DNA of 64,000 bases from Xestospongia bergquistia (GCA_963965975.1 OZ014411.1:16706446-16770445), one strand, 5' to 3'; shown: positions 25,092-37,510, numbered from the stretch's first letter. Numbers and translations: made by a program. Notes: generated by a model not told the origin, from the sequence alone.

Positions 25092-25560
25092 TTAAAAGCT
25101 ATATCTATTGCTATCTCTCATGACCAGATGAACACATTTATAAATACATTGATTGATTTTGCCTTTCATGGAATACTTTGACATATATTTTGGTGTTTTT
25201 CCGTAACTGTTGTTTGCATTGACTGTACTCTTGCTTGAAGTACTTAGCAACACATGTGTACTCTTGTTATAGTCAATAAGTGTCCTAAACTCATTGAAAA
25301 GTAGTTTAATCATCCTCTTCATCAAGAAGTATGTGGAGAGTATGGTAGATTTGACATTTCTGCTCTTTGTCACTAATAAATTTTGAGGCACATTTCCAGG
25401 AATGCCACAAACATAGGGTTTTTGTGGATCTTTATTGAATACTTATATCCATGCATTATAGAATTCATCAAAGTTGTCAGACATAAACTGCTTTAGAGAT
25501 ATTGTTCTGGTCTTTTTCTGAAGGTGTTCAAATTAATGTGTCAGTAGTATTTGATCCTCT
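25092..25560 (-). pseudogene. unrecognised reading frame next to UCH-like debris
   Basis: A 99-residue open frame (25391-25092) extends upstream through one stop to a further stretch reading ISLKQFMSDNFDEFYNAWI. The composition looks protein-like rather than random AT noise, but I do not recognise it. It lies C-terminal to the ubiquitin-hydrolase-like fragment on the same strand and could belong to the same broken gene. Confidence 0.3.
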
Positions 25561-25688
25561 CTGTTAGTTAGGTACCATTAAACTGTATAGCACTTACTAT
25601 ACATTGGTATATCAATATATAGGCCTGCTTTTTCATGATCTCATAAGATCAATGCGATATAACTTGAAGTAATTGAATTTTGTTAGCA

Positions 25689-25957
25689 TCACTTGTATTG
25701 CCTACTTGTTGAACCCACCTTTTGCTGTTTTAAAATGTAGGAAGCATAATGACCTTGTGTAAGAGCTAGTCCAATGTGCTTTATCAATGCCACCAGGTTG
25801 AACATAACTGTAGCTCCTGAAATTGTATTTGTTACGTTAACTTGTAATTTTGCTTTAAGGACCTACGCATCAAAAAGATGTAATTCTTTAGCAAACCGTA
25901 CTAGTGATGTACATTTTTGTTTGCTTGGCCATTCTTCCAATAGGACCTATATATTTA
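25689..25957 (-). pseudogene. ubiquitin-specific protease (UCH) C-terminal-like fragment
   Basis: The reading FNLVALIKHIGLALTQGHYA followed by SYIL matches the histidine-box consensus of C19 peptidases (Y-x-L-x-A-v-I-x-H-x-G ... G-H-Y-x-a-y). The catalytic histidine would be the H of GHY. Upstream in the same frame is a stop-containing stretch resembling the preceding strand. A minus-strand piece near 26190 (VEDAIKNSFQKVTLPE) recalls an earlier UCH helix. Stops and missing parts indicate a pseudogene or a transposon-borne scrap. Confidence 0.45.
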
Positions 25958-26513
25958 GTATGTTCATATATTTATTGGCAAACAATGAGAAGAATCTACT
26001 TCTGTAACTGAAGTATCACAATTAATGATAATGAATGTAGATCTTGTTTTACTGTTGTTCGAGTTTGTTTGTCTCATCTATTATTGGTAATGGACCAATT
26101 ATATTAGACTAGTTCAAAATACATGATTCAACTTGAACGTCATAGCCTTCTTTTCAGGTAACGTGACTTTTTGGAATGAGTTTTTGATTGCATCTTCTAC
26201 ATAGCTCCTGCTTGATATATGTAATGAATTATTAACACATTAATAGCACTGTTTATGCCCAGGGATGGGGTCAAGCACTGACTATATTACTTAGAGCACA
26301 AGCATAAGCACTTTAAAAAGAACTTGAAGCAATGTTTCCAATAAGTTAATAGAGATGTGCCAATCTGGCACAAAACCATCTCACTACTGTGCCATTGCTA
26401 ATAACTTATGCGCCACTAGTACGTTTTCGATCATTATTAAGGGTAAAGTAATATTGTTATTACACCATAGATCATACTGTTATCTCCACATGGGGAGGTA
26501 TCATTAAACAATT

Positions 26514-26582
<69 letters not shown>
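26514..26582. repeat. (GA)n microsatellite
   Basis: About 69 bp of GA dinucleotide with one AA interruption, lying just beyond the stop codon of the hAT A transposase. Confidence 0.95.
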
Positions 26583-26585
<3 letters not shown>

Positions 26586-26609
26586 GGTCAATAATCTATT
26601 CAATATTAT

Positions 26610-28720
26610 TCAATACTCTGTCTCAGAGTCAGAATTGTCAGATTGAAAATCAGTCTCAGGCACCGGGCAAACAAATCTCCGTTTCTTTTCACTTAGCCAA
26701 TTTAAGTACGCTTGGTAAAAAGGAAAGTCTTCCATTTTAGGAGCATTGAGTTTCATGCGTATTAGTTGGTCAAGATGAGATGAACCAAGGCGATTTCTTC
26801 TTTTATTTTTAATCAAATTTTGAGTTGAGAACCCACATTCCACCTGAGCTGTACTTGCTGGATAGGTAAGGATAATTTCAGCTAAAATTGACAAAGAGGG
26901 ATAGTGAATTTTCATTCCTTCATCTATGGCCAGCTTTAAGGAAAACTCCTGAAGCTTCATTTTACGGAAATTAGAACTCATGCAACGTTTCAGCATTTCC
27001 CACTCTAACTGGCACTGGTTTCTATCAATAAACTCAGAGTAATGATAAGCTAGTAGATCAATCTCAGCTTCACCATATTCAGAGAGAGTGTCATCTGCTG
27101 GTAAATTTCTAGGATCAAATATTCGTGCAGCTTCAACTACTCCTTGATTAGAACGAGGAAAACGAGATTTCAAATTATCAACAACTTTAGATACGAAGTC
27201 AACACAATCCTTCTTGAGTTTTTTCTTCTCTTCGTCACCAGCCTCTGTTATAGCAATTGCTCCATCTTCAATCTTTTCTATACATTCAGCTGCTTTCGGC
27301 CCCAACGGAATGTGTCAGTTAAATAACGATCTTTTAGGACATCACAAACTTCAGCTATTTTTTGGCAAGCATCACAAGGGTGATATGCAAGAATTTGAAG
27401 GGTTTTGTTTAGTTGCCCCAGTGTTGTTAAAACATCTAGTAGGAAGTGAAGGGATACTACAAAACGATATGTTTTGAGTTGCTTTACAAGACCACTAGCA
27501 CTAGCAGTGACATCTTCCAGACTGAGATCATCAAAGTAGATAACTAAAACTTCATAAGACTTGACTATAGCTTGAACTGCTTCCATCCTGCTAAACCACC
27601 TAATGTCGTGTATCTTCTTCAGTCGAATATGTTTCTTTTCTAAAACAGTGAAAACATTCTTCAGGTTAGCAACTTTGACACTTGAGTGTGAAAAAAATGA
27701 ATAAATGGCTTTGATAGTGCTCTCAGCTCTGGTAAAGTAAGATACTGACTTATACGCTTGTCCAACAGCTAAAGCTTCTTTGTGAGCCACACAATAATAT
27801 TCAATTAAATGAGGAGTAGTGAGAGTTTTCAGTTTTACAAAAACACCATTGTTGCAGCCTAGCATCACAAGAGCACCATCACTTGTAAACATAACCATCT
27901 TCTTTAGGTCAACATCTATGGCCTTAAACGAGGTAAGTAAAACAGATACAATACCATCTGCATCACAATTGTGTAATGGTACATTCTTTAGGAACATTAC
28001 TTCAACTGACTTAGAATTAGAGTTGACAAATTGAGCATACACCATAAGATTTTTAGTGACAGAAATGTCGTTAGACTCGTCAAGAAGAAGTGAAAAAAAG
28101 CTCGCAGCTCTTAGCTTCAAAATATCATCATGTTCCACAACAGAATTTAGGGCATGGGCAAATTCCCAAGTGCTATATTTTGTACGGTGACACTTTGATA
28201 AAAAAGACCTAGATTTCTCCTCTGAATCATCAGAATAGAACTTCAGTTGAAATTCAACGAGATGGTGTAGTTGTTCTGACTTGTAAACAGGTAAGCCATT
28301 GATGAGAGCAAAGTAAATATCATGTAATAGGCCAAGAGTTTCTTGGTCAGTAGCTGACTTAGACACAGCTGGAAAGAAACCACGAGACTTGACAATGTCA
28401 GCTATTTGTAGTGTCACCTGTGCATGCCTGGAGTGCTGATTGCTGTCAGCATGCCTTTGTAAGTATTCCTTCTTCCAGCCACTACTAGGTCGTTTCTTTC
28501 CCTTGGAAAACTCGTTACTCAGTTTGGCCTTTTTACAGTCATAGCAAAACACAGTCAAGTCTTCCCCAGTACCTTCTACTTCCAGCCACGGATAGAGCTG
28601 GAGCCAGTGCTGTAGGAGTTGCCTCCTCTTGTTTCCTGCGCTACTCGAGCTGGTGGAACCTTCTGAGACGTCTGAATCGTCAGAGGTAGATAGCGCCTTC
28701 ATTCGTTTCATGCCTGCCAT
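26610..28720 (-). pseudogene. hAT transposase (ZNF862/ZMYM-like), one frameshift
   Basis: Two long frames, 28720-27278 (480 residues) and 27305-26610 (231 residues), together make one hAT transposase. They overlap at a single frame shift near 27295-27315. The N-terminus has a low-complexity serine tract and a TTF-like zinc-binding region (CYDCKKAKLSNEF ... SGWKKEYLQRHADSNQH). The RNase-H-fold core includes LLLDESNDISVTKNL. The C-terminal dimerisation region includes YPASTAQVECGFSTQNLIKN. It needs only one base change to be open throughout. Family members act by cut-and-paste with 8-bp target duplications. Confidence 0.85.
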
Positions 28721-29654
28721 TTTGTTTTGTCAGTTTTTAAACGTCACGTGGTCATGCCACATGTTGTCATAATTGCGCATGCGCACACTAGTGTCATGGT
28801 CCATAATCATGCTAGCGCCAGCAAGGAGCAAGAATGATGCTACACTGGGACAGAATTGTTCTTTATAGCGCCAATTGAGTTATTGGAAACACTGACTTGA
28901 AGCATTAAGCATTTTTCAAGCATTCTTACAAATAATGCTCAAGTACCAAGTCAAAGCATTTGAAAAGAGCTTTAAGCACAAGTATAAGTACAATACCTTA
29001 CTGGCTTGGCCTCAGTTTGACTTATTTCTTCATAAAACACACAGAACTGTTCTATCGAAGGTGGAAGTATATCAGTACACGTAGTTTTTTTTCTGTAATG
29101 AAACAATAAGCTTTTCTATACTTGATACCTGGTATGTTTATGTTTGCTGGAGTGACCTATTATATACATATTACACCATTGCATATCAATAATTCACAAA
29201 AATCATAAGGGGTCGGGAGCCAAGAACACAAGCAAGATGTGCAGGTGAACAGGGAAAGGGCAAGCTTGCTTTAGGGTCGTGCAAGATTTAACAAGAGTTC
29301 AGTTATCATACAAGACATGCATATAATACTTAAGCCTAAAACTTACAAAGTGTTTCTTACTACAATCCCCTTTGGGCTTGAAGGCCTTACCTTTGTGGAT
29401 ACAACAAAATTTCAGCTCATAATACTTAAGGGAAGGATTCAAGTAATGTTCAAGACATTTTTTGGCAGCCTCAATGGTTCAACCATCACACCAGTGGTGT
29501 ATCCAGGATTCAATCCACGGGGGTTATTCATGCAAAAATTATTAAAATAAGTATAAGAATATTATATTGAGAGTTTTAGTCTGCCAAAATATTGGTTAAT
29601 TTTATATTCATCGTGGATAATGACATGAAAAGTCATCAGTCACTGCTGAGGTGT

Positions 29655-30375
29655 CTACAGGAATATCATGGTGAAGATGTAAAAGTGATATAACCCAGTC
29701 AATCTTTTGTTACCCATGTTAGACCTCAATGCTGTTTTTATCCTCTTTAAGCCACTGAATGAACGTGCTGATGAGGAGGAAGTAACTGGTAGAGTACACA
29801 AAATACGGAGTAGTATGTTGATGTTTGGAAAAAGTAGTAGCATGAGGCAAGGCCAATGTTGGTGTTATAGGTAAGTATGCTTGTCCAAATGTATCATGTT
29901 GCTTTCTCCATTTCACATACCAGCAATGAAGCTCACTTTGTAATTGAATGCTTCCTTGTGGAGGTAAGTCTTCCTTCTACATTTCAACTAAATCAGCGGC
30001 TTTAGCTTTAGTGTCTTCAAAGCCAATGGTAATCAGTGCAGAGGGGACAAGGCACATGCCATGTAATGCTATTTGATGATGAGTAGTGAATCGCATATCC
30101 ATCTCCAACAACAATTGGTCTAGGAGTGGAATGGAGATTCTTCTACTGTAGTATGCAGATGGTGTCTCTGCAGGTACATTGGAACGATGAGTTTGACGTA
30201 CACATTTTCTTGGCATAGATGGTACAATGCCTGCACTGTTACACATTTCTTCAACTTTATGAAACCTATAATTCAAAATTAATATACTCAAATGCATTAT
30301 AATACAATTATACTTACAATTCATCATGGTGTGTATCAATGTTGTCTCTGACACTTTGTAAAGTAGTTTGAACAT
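29655..30375 (-). pseudogene. hAT5-type (ZMYM-like) transposase fragments
   Basis: The minus strand gives two recognisable blocks. One (about 30270-29980) has the region around QTHRSNVPAETPSAYYSRR and the following ISIPLLDQLLLEMDMRF. The other has the C-terminal ILCTLPVTSSSSARSFSGLK then RIKTALRSNMGNKRLTGL, the hAT dimerisation signature (expected E of ERSFS changed to A). An exon junction is possible at 30312-30263. Much of the central domain is missing. Confidence 0.7.
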
Positions 30376-30540
30376 TGTCCATCTCTGCTGTAGCCTATAT
30401 AATATCCTTGGCTTCTGTCTGTAGGTTTGAAGTCAGAGCTGTCAGGTATGAAATACAGGAATTGGTGATAACTAAAGCACTAACATACAACATTAGTTGT
30501 ATTAATTTAAATTTGAGGGGGTGCTCGAGCACCTCAGGCA

Positions 30541-30551
30541 CCCCCCCCCCC
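30541..30551. repeat. poly-C run at hAT B terminus
   Basis: Eleven consecutive C bases just inside the right end of hAT element B. Confidence 0.9.
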
Positions 30552-30927
30552 TGGATACTTCTTTGCACACTTCCAGAATTGAACAAACTTAGCTTGCTCA
30601 TAGGCCTTTCCCTTTGTAATTATGGCATAGAAACTATCAAAGGTGTCTTCTACATTAAAAGAAACATCAACTGCTATATCCAAACACTCTTCCACAACAT
30701 CAACAGCCATATACATTTCCTACATTAAAAGAGATTCTGGTGTACACTGTTTGATTAGCCAGTACTTTCATTTTCATACTTTCAATCCCAGCACCGGGAA
30801 CCACCTTTAATACTCCGTTTATACTACACATTAACCCTAGCTAATTTTAGTCTAGGCTAAAATTAGCACCTATTGGGTACTGTTACACTTGATTAAAGTT
30901 TACCATGCTATAAGTAGTAAGTTGTTC

Positions 30928-31201
30928 TGAGAACGCATTTGTACTGCTTAAAGGGCGATGGAGATGCCTTTCAAAACACATTGACATGGCACCAGAACAT
31001 ATTCCTGTACTGATTGTCGCTTGTTGTATTTTACACAATATGTGTGAAATACATGGTGATGAATTTGACTCTGACTGGTTCATTGAAAATGCTACTGTGT
31101 TTGATGATGATAAACCCAGGCCTATTAGTTCTACTGCCCAAGCATTACCTTCAGCAACAAATACACCTAATGCATTGGTGAAATATTTTGAACAATTGTA
31201 A
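30928..31201 (+). pseudogene. PIF/Harbinger nuclease C-terminal fragment
   Basis: The reading ENAFVLLKGRWRCLSKHIDM, then VPVLIVACC-like IPVLIVACCILHNMCEIHGD, is the conserved end of the Harbinger/HARBI1 DDE nuclease. It is followed by an acidic tail and a TAA at 31199-31201. The frame is open only from about 30928; the catalytic core upstream is missing. It faces the Myb-like ORF on the opposite strand, the two-gene convergent arrangement of Harbinger elements. Confidence 0.75.
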
Positions 31202-31223
31202 TCAATAATCATAAATTTAAAGT

Positions 31224-32214
31224 TTACTGTGGCTTTAAACCATTTAAAACTGACGAATAATCATACGTGTTATGTGAATTGCTAACACCGCTATGTCTAC
31301 CCATAAACGGTGGTGGCAGTGTATGTCCTTGCATGTTATTATAAGGGTCATAATATCTTTGAGGATGAGGAGTTGTCATTTGCACCACCATACACCACAT
31401 TTCCAATTAATGTTGCTACTCACACTCTCTTCTCTTCCATCTCAATTCTTTTTCTTTCATTTTCCGCATCTACCTTCATTCTTTTTCTTCCAAATTTAAA
31501 TATCGTTCTTCCAGAAATTTGTCAACAACAACCTCTAATGTTTCTTGTACTTGTGTAGTCTTACGCTTCATGGCCTCTTTCACATCACAACCAGGGGTAG
31601 ACTCTTTGGTACATACATCACTAGTAGTTTACTCATTATCAACCTATATATTATATTATTAAAAATACTACCATTATTAAAAAAGTATTAATTTATTTTT
31701 GACATTCATACCTCAGGTATACTAGAATCTGGTGTATTACACACCGGTGACAAATATACACAGTCATCATCACTGTCCTCTAGATCTGCACTGTCACCTT
31801 CTATGCCACTATTTGAGCTAACAATCAAATTTGGCTTAGGGGCAGGTCTCATCCCAATACACTGTCCATTTCTTCATAATACTTAAATTTTTTCATCCAC
31901 AACCAGTTTCATCATGATGATCCACAACATCTTTGTACTGCTTGTGCAACTTCTTCATCTTTTCTCTACACTGCTCCCATGTCCGATCATACCCCTTCTC
32001 TTTCAAAATCTTGCAAATCTTTTATATATGTGTTGATTCCTCTGTGATCCTTCAAGTTCTTGCTGAATAACTTCATCCGACCATATACCAATAAGCTCAA
32101 AAACTTCTTCCCCAGTTCCTTCCTCAATCCAGTCACGTAACCAAGTGGGAAGACCTGGGGGGGGGGGGGGGGCACAGTGGGGGCACGACCAAAAGTACTA
32201 TTATTCAATTTCAA
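31224..32214 (-). pseudogene. Harbinger Myb/SANT-like DNA-binding protein, decayed
   Basis: Combining frames on the minus strand gives a trihelix/Myb-like domain. One block reads IQQELEGSQRNQHIYKRFAR, then RTWEQCREKMKKLHKQYK, then WKKFKYYEEMDSVLG; this is the pattern of the second Harbinger protein that recruits the nuclease to DNA. A coiled coil (DAENERKRIEMEEKRV) and a Pro/Tyr-rich tail ending at 31224 follow. At least three frame slips and stops are present. Confidence 0.65.
32157..32172. repeat. poly-G run
   Basis: Sixteen consecutive G bases between the Harbinger remnant and hAT element C. Such runs occur near hAT termini elsewhere in this window. Confidence 0.9.
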
Positions 32215-32248
32215 TGCATCATAATTACGTCATTCATTACAATTTTTA

Positions 32249-34683
32249 TTAATCCAAAATAATCCTTCTATTACATGTATCTTTGGCAAATTTTTGTACA
32301 ACCTCTTCAAAGTCAAGATTGTCAGCAATGTCTCTCTCTATGGACATTATTGCCATATTGTTCAACCTTGTTTCAGACATCGAAAAGCATAAGTAAGTTT
32401 TTGTTCTTTTTAAGGTGGAGAATGAACGCTCACACTTAGTGGTACTAACAGGAATTGTTAAAGCAAGTTTAGCAAAACAACAAGTGTAGGGAAAGCTACT
32501 CCCAAGGGTACAAGTTTTACCAGGACATCAGTAATGTCAGTGAGATGTTTTCCGTTCAGCATACACTTTGCTAAACGTACTTCATGAGAAAGCATTTCTG
32601 AGTCTAACTCGTAAGTGTCGGTCAGTGGTTTTAAATGAGCCATATCTGGGAAATAAGAGGAAACAGGAGAACAAGCTTGAAGAGATCTCATTAGCTGTTT
32701 GTTCTTCTCACTTAAACACCGATTCAACTCTAATATGAAAGAGTCAAGCACTGATTAATACAGGTTGATCCTCAGATTATCACTAATACTAGTGGTTTCA
32801 AGACTATCATCTTTCCTTCCAGTTGTTTCGAGAACTACTTCACTTTCAAATCTACTTGGCAGTCTCCGTGATCTAGTACCATGTGGTGTTCACTCTGTTA
32901 TAGAAATGTTATGTAGTGTAGCTACATCTTTGGTGTATGAGAAAAATTTCTCCCATTGAGATTCTAACCTATATTCTGAAAGAGTTTCTATAGTTGCTGA
33001 CACAAGATCATCTGCCCTGGCAAGATCAACTTGGGGGATTTGTAGAGTCTGAGAGTCTTTTTGAACAGGATAGTAAACTATCAAATACTACTAAACATAT
33101 AATGAAATGAATACCTTTTACTTGAGCAAGTAAACCACTAGCTTCAGCAGCCTTAGTACCATCAGTTCCATTGCTAACTTCAGTAAGAGTGGATAATACA
33201 GCACCATATGCATTACGTAATGCATTGACAGCACTTTGCTGACAAGCCCATCGTTTATCAGATAATTTCTTCAATTGACGAGGCTGCTTTTGTGGATACA
33301 ACAGATTCTGTTGCTGAAGAAAAATGGAGTGGCACTTGAAAGATGCCAAAAACAAATATTAATTCTGTACCAAGGCAAAAAACTTGTCAGCACTGTGTAC
33401 AGATTTGACACAGTCTACTAGACACAAGTTGAGGCAATGAGCATTACAATGAATATACTCAGCATGTGGAGCTAATTGCTTTATACGAGCTTGAACACCT
33501 GAACAGCTACCACTCATTACCGATGCACCATCATACCATTGTGCTATTATCCATTTGTAGTGAAGGCCATACTTTTCTAAACAATTTAATATATATGTGG
33601 ACAATCCTGTTGCTGTGAGATTTTCTGCTGGAATCTGTGTAAGAAACCACTCATTCACTGATGGTACATTGTCAATGAATTGAACAATAATGGCCATTTG
33701 CTCCACTTTACTGATTTCTTTTCTTTCATCCACAAGTATTGAAAACATCTTAGCTTCTTCACAGAATTGATGATCGTATCTCGAACAAGGTTACCCATTA
33801 TGTCTAATAACTTGTTTTGGATTTCAGGGGATGTATAAACAGCATTCTTTAATCCATCCTGAAGTTTTTGTTTAATTACTGCATCATGATTGGCAATTAT
33901 AGACAAGATCTCTTGAAAATTTCCACGATTTTGAGAAATATCTGACTATCTATGTCCTCATAGAGCTAAATCTTGTTTGGCACAAAGACATAAAAGTTCT
34001 GCCAAGTTCTTGATATAGTATTTATTGCCTTCAATAAGTTGTGTTCTAGCTGAATCTAATCGATGGTCTATTTTGTTGTATGATGTTCCTTATTCATTTT
34101 GAATTCCTCCCATTAAAACTATAGCTTGTTTGTGACATTCAGATTTATCATGAACTTCAATGACTCCCTTCTTACCCATGGCATGTTTCCAGTTACGAAA
34201 CCCATTAACTGTAAATGTCTTGTCATTCTTAGACCTACCCAACTTGAAGTGGCAACATGGATAACAGAAAGCAGCATCACATACTGACGAATACTTAAGC
34301 CATGGATATTCTTTGTACCATGCTGAACTAAAGGATCTTTTCCTTCCTTTAGCATACAATCTTGGAGGAAACTTAATGACAGGTTGTTTGGGGTGTTCAA
34401 AAGGACCTGCAGAAAGATCAGGTGGAGGATTAGATGAGTTATGTGCCTGCTTGGTTCTGTTGGTACTACTACTGCGTTCATTGGTTCTTCAGTCAAACCT
34501 TCAATCACATTCTCATTCTCATGATTGTCATAAGTATCTGACTCTAATTCACTTAGAACAGGATCTTGCAGTTGCAGCTGGTCATCAGTTTCATTACAAT
34601 GCCTACTTGTACTACATATACTTGTATTTTCCATTGCCTGTTTCTCTGTTACAGACAGGCAGCACAGGCTAGGCTTCTTACTA
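32249..34683 (-). pseudogene. hAT transposase C (TTF-type, ZMYM1-like), multiply broken
   Basis: Reading the minus strand in order: a TTF zinc finger (SAWYKEYPWLKYSSV ... AAFCYPCCHFKL ... FTVNGFRNWKHAMGK, 34359-34090); a DUF4371-like core with FSILVDERKEISKVEQMAI (33748-33359), WYDGASVMSG and HCNAHCLNLCL; a middle part with LSDKRWACQQSAVNAL; and the C-terminal dimerisation block TIPVSTTKCERSFSTLKRTK ending at 32249. Frames change about six times and some joins could be introns. The N-terminus abuts BEL/Pao sequence at about 34690. Confidence 0.8.
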
Positions 34684-34689
34684 ACATTT

Positions 34690-34900
34690 GGTATGGCTTT
34701 ACTGACATCATCTACCCATAAGAATCTCAATGCATCTCGATCTCTCTCTGCCATCGATATCATCAGAAATGCCTTCTCGATATCGGCAGCTAGTGCCACC
34801 TTATGAGAGCGAAATCTCAGAAAAATGTCCATGATGTTTTGTACAAAAGTAGGACCGGTATGCAGACAATCGTTAAGAGAGACACTTTTGGTCCTTGCTG
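34690..34900 (-). pseudogene. BEL/Pao reverse transcriptase, continuation after hAT insertion
   Basis: From 34900 the frame resumes with SARTKSVSLNDCLHTGPTF, then FRSHKVALAADIEKAFLMIS and DRDALRFLWVDD. This includes the first RT aspartate in the ADIEKAF motif. The homology ends at about 34690; the YxDD box is missing. Confidence 0.85.
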
Positions 34901-34908
34901 ATGCATCG

Positions 34909-37502
34909 CAGTGTTGTTTTAGTACAGCAAAGGCATTTTAGTTGTAGTTATAGTACTTGAGAATAAATTATTATTAGTTACAGTTACAGCTATAATTAAG
35001 CCATAGCTTCAATTTTTTTAGGTATAGTATGATGTTCATTATTTAATTTTAGTTCTAGTTCTAGTTTTAGTTATGGTATTTATTAATAACTTTTCATAAC
35101 AATCAAGTAAGCAAAATTATTAAAGCAAAATTGCTTTGTTCACTCTAAGAAGTGTCTTTCTCTCCAAGTTTTGTCCACTCAAACGGTTACACTTCCCTCT
35201 ACATGCATCACCACTGACAGAAAACACCCTCTCTACCGGGGCAGAAGATGCAGGAACTGACAATATGTCAGTTGCAACGTCAAAGAGCTTTGGGTATGAA
35301 TGAGCAGATGATAGCCAAAACTCAATAGGGTCAGTGTCTTCACTGATTTCTAGATATTGCTTTTCGTATAGACACATTTCTTCTTAAATTTTCGAAATAT
35401 TATCAAGTGACTGAGATAGATTTTCTCTCTGTCTAGATAGTATAAGAGCAAGGTGCTTAAACTTCTTTTTTGGTGGTTCTTCTAAAGATTGAGATTCAGG
35501 AAAGTCATCCTTGAGCTGGTCATCTGAATCAGAGGTATCATCTTTCTGACTAAATAAAATAATTGCTCTCTTTGCCTCAGAGATCTGCTCTCGTGATAGC
35601 ACCAGTCGGTATCGAGGATCAAGGTAAGTAGCAGCAACATAAATGGGATCAAAGTTACCAGATCTAGTGTCACAAACTCTTTGAAAGCGTCGGTTAAGAT
35701 CTTGAAGTATCATGGTACTCAGCATGGCTAGCCCAGTTTTTTCCCCCATTACTTTCAAATGTAGCCCCAGTTCCATTACAATAGGTATTATTGATGAAAT
35801 AGTAGCAGAATTCTCTGCACTTGCTAATTGTGTATAATGGGCAAATGGAGTGAGCAATGCCTTGTAGCTTTCCAGTGTTTTCCAATCAGAATTTTGGAGG
35901 CAATTCCACTCAAATTCTAGACAGACATCAGTAACATGGGTTCTGAGCTCAAGTAGTCGTGAAACAACAATGTGGGTAGAGCTCCAACGAGTAAGGCAAT
36001 GACTAAGTAGTTTCTTCTTCGAGATCATTATTAGCTTTTCTGTTGCTCTACTCAATTTGTTAAATTTCTTGACTAGAGAATAAACTTTTGCCAATACCTT
36101 TTTTACTGAAGTACATGCGTCAAACTGACGAGCGACTAGCTGTAAAGTATGAGAAAAGCAACTTAATCTATTGAGACCGGCAAAGACTGAATCGTGATGA
36201 CTCTCTGCATCATCAAACTCTGTTATTTCTTGAGAAACGTCATCACTATCAGATTCCTCTTCATCTATTTCCTTATTTGATTCCTCATTGTCTTCAATAC
36301 TTGAAAGAGACACCTCCTCCTCTTCCTCCACCACTGCCACCTCCTCTTCCTCCTCCTCTGTCATTATCTCGCTAGCTTCTCTAAACGCAGCGACCATATT
36401 AGAGCCATTGTCAGTCAAAATTCTGCTTAGTCTCATGACGTCAATTTCCCACTCTCGAAGTACATCTCTTGTCAACTGAAGAATTCTCTCATGCAGTATG
36501 AGGATGTGGAAACCGTTTTACCGCTAGAGTAGCACGAAAAAGGGTGTGGCTCCTTTTCAAAAAACAGTGGCTAGTGACACCTAAAAATGACTCAGACATT
36601 CCTTTTTTGGACCAAATATCGATTGTTAGAGCTATTTTTCCTCCTTCTTCAAGTGAAGCTGAGATTCTTCTTTTAAGCTCAGTAAGTAATTTTGACATTT
36701 CTTTATCAATTGCACTGGGAGATGGCGGGTTAAATCTAGGATTCAACTCCTTGAGAAAGCTTCTAAATTCCTTATTTTCTACAATACTGGTAGGAGAACT
36801 GCTCGTGGCAACAAATAGTGCAAACTTCCACAGCAAAGATTGGTAGACTGGACTAGAAGGCACGTAAGGTTTCTGACCCTGGAAACACGATTCTATTGAG
36901 GTTGATGTTGTAGACTTAGATTTTTTAAAGGAAGAAACTTTCTTGGCCTCTTCTTCCTTTTTTTCTTTTTCTTTCCTCTCCATCTCGTCGTACTCCTTCT
37001 TGTGAAATTTTTCCAAGTGTTTTCTCAGATTGGTGGGATACTTACCAGCAATTTTGGCACCACATGGCTCAGAGTCAGGTTTACTGTCACCAGCGTTCAC
37101 AATGCAAACACTCTTGTTCTCAGCTTCGCTAAATTTAAAATAGTCCCAAACTGAGCTTCCTCTTGGCCTTCCAGAAGCCATTCTAAAACGATTATAAAAG
37201 AAACTCATAGATCTTTAGCCTTTGTATCATAATCACCTACCTTACACTTTTTGCCAAAAACACCACGTGTTAAGTAGGTGTGTCAAATGAAGAAGGCGCG
37301 GTTTCAAAATTAGAAAGGTGTGGTCAAGTACTAGTACATATTCAATTTTTTATTTTAGTTATAGTTAAAAGTAGATATTTTTAGTTACAGTTTTAGTTAG
37401 TTCTATATAAAAGCTAAGTATTATAGTTTAGTTAACTAATAATGAAATTTGTTAATACTAAAATAGATTTAGTTATAGTTATAGTTAACTAACACATCAC
37501 TG
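34909..37502 (-). mobile_element. hAT transposon D with 8-bp target duplication
   Basis: Termini are CAGTGTTGTTTTAGTA at 34909 and, read inward from 37502 on the minus strand, CAGTGATGTGTTAGTT. Both are flanked by the identical octamer ATGCATCG (34901-34908 and 37503-37510). This 2594-bp unit sits inside the BEL/Pao RT, so it is younger than that retrotransposon. It encodes a single-exon BED-finger transposase. Confidence 0.92.
35120..37208 (-). pseudogene. hAT D transposase, BED finger, two lesions
   Basis: About 690 residues, read from the methionine at 37208 or the second at about 37182. The zf-BED domain comes first (SSVWDYFKFSEAENKSVC ... NLRKHLEKFHKKEY), then a Lys/Glu coil. The catalytic fold includes ALTIDIWSKKGMSESFLGVT and ILTDNGSNMVAAF, an acidic insert at about 36380-36190, and the terminal dimerisation domain VPASSAPVERVFSVSGDACR. 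Only a frame shift near 36485 and an in-frame TAA near 35384 break it, so inactivation is recent. Confidence 0.9.
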
Positions 37503-37510
37503 ATGCATCG

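Larger units (their letters stand above)
26260..29019 (-). mobile_element. hAT-type DNA transposon A
   Basis: Inverted termini can be aligned. CAGGGATGGGGTCAAGCACT starts at 26260, and the minus strand from about 29019 reads CAAACTGAGGCCAAGCCAGT. Both are followed by related subterminal sequence rich in ACTTA, AAGCACT and AAAGAGC. The eight flanking bases on each side do not match convincingly, so the exact ends are uncertain. It encloses one near-intact transposase gene and a GA microsatellite. Confidence 0.65.
29491..30553 (-). mobile_element. hAT-5-like element B, internally deleted
   Basis: The left terminus CAGTGGTGTATCCAGG (about 29491) is the classic hAT5-type end. The opposite end at about 30553 reads inward as TATCCAGGGGGG, lacking the outer CAGTGG bases. 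Inside, on the minus strand, lie transposase scraps. One at about 30260-29990 has MPRKCVRQTHRSNVP and SRRISIPLLDQLL; another is the C-terminal dimerisation block (29843-29655). No target duplication was identified. Confidence 0.6.

Noticed and set aside
25092..25391. piggyBac transposase
   Set aside because: A few residues recall the family (FRTL, KYM), but no DDD motif or Cys-rich tail is present.
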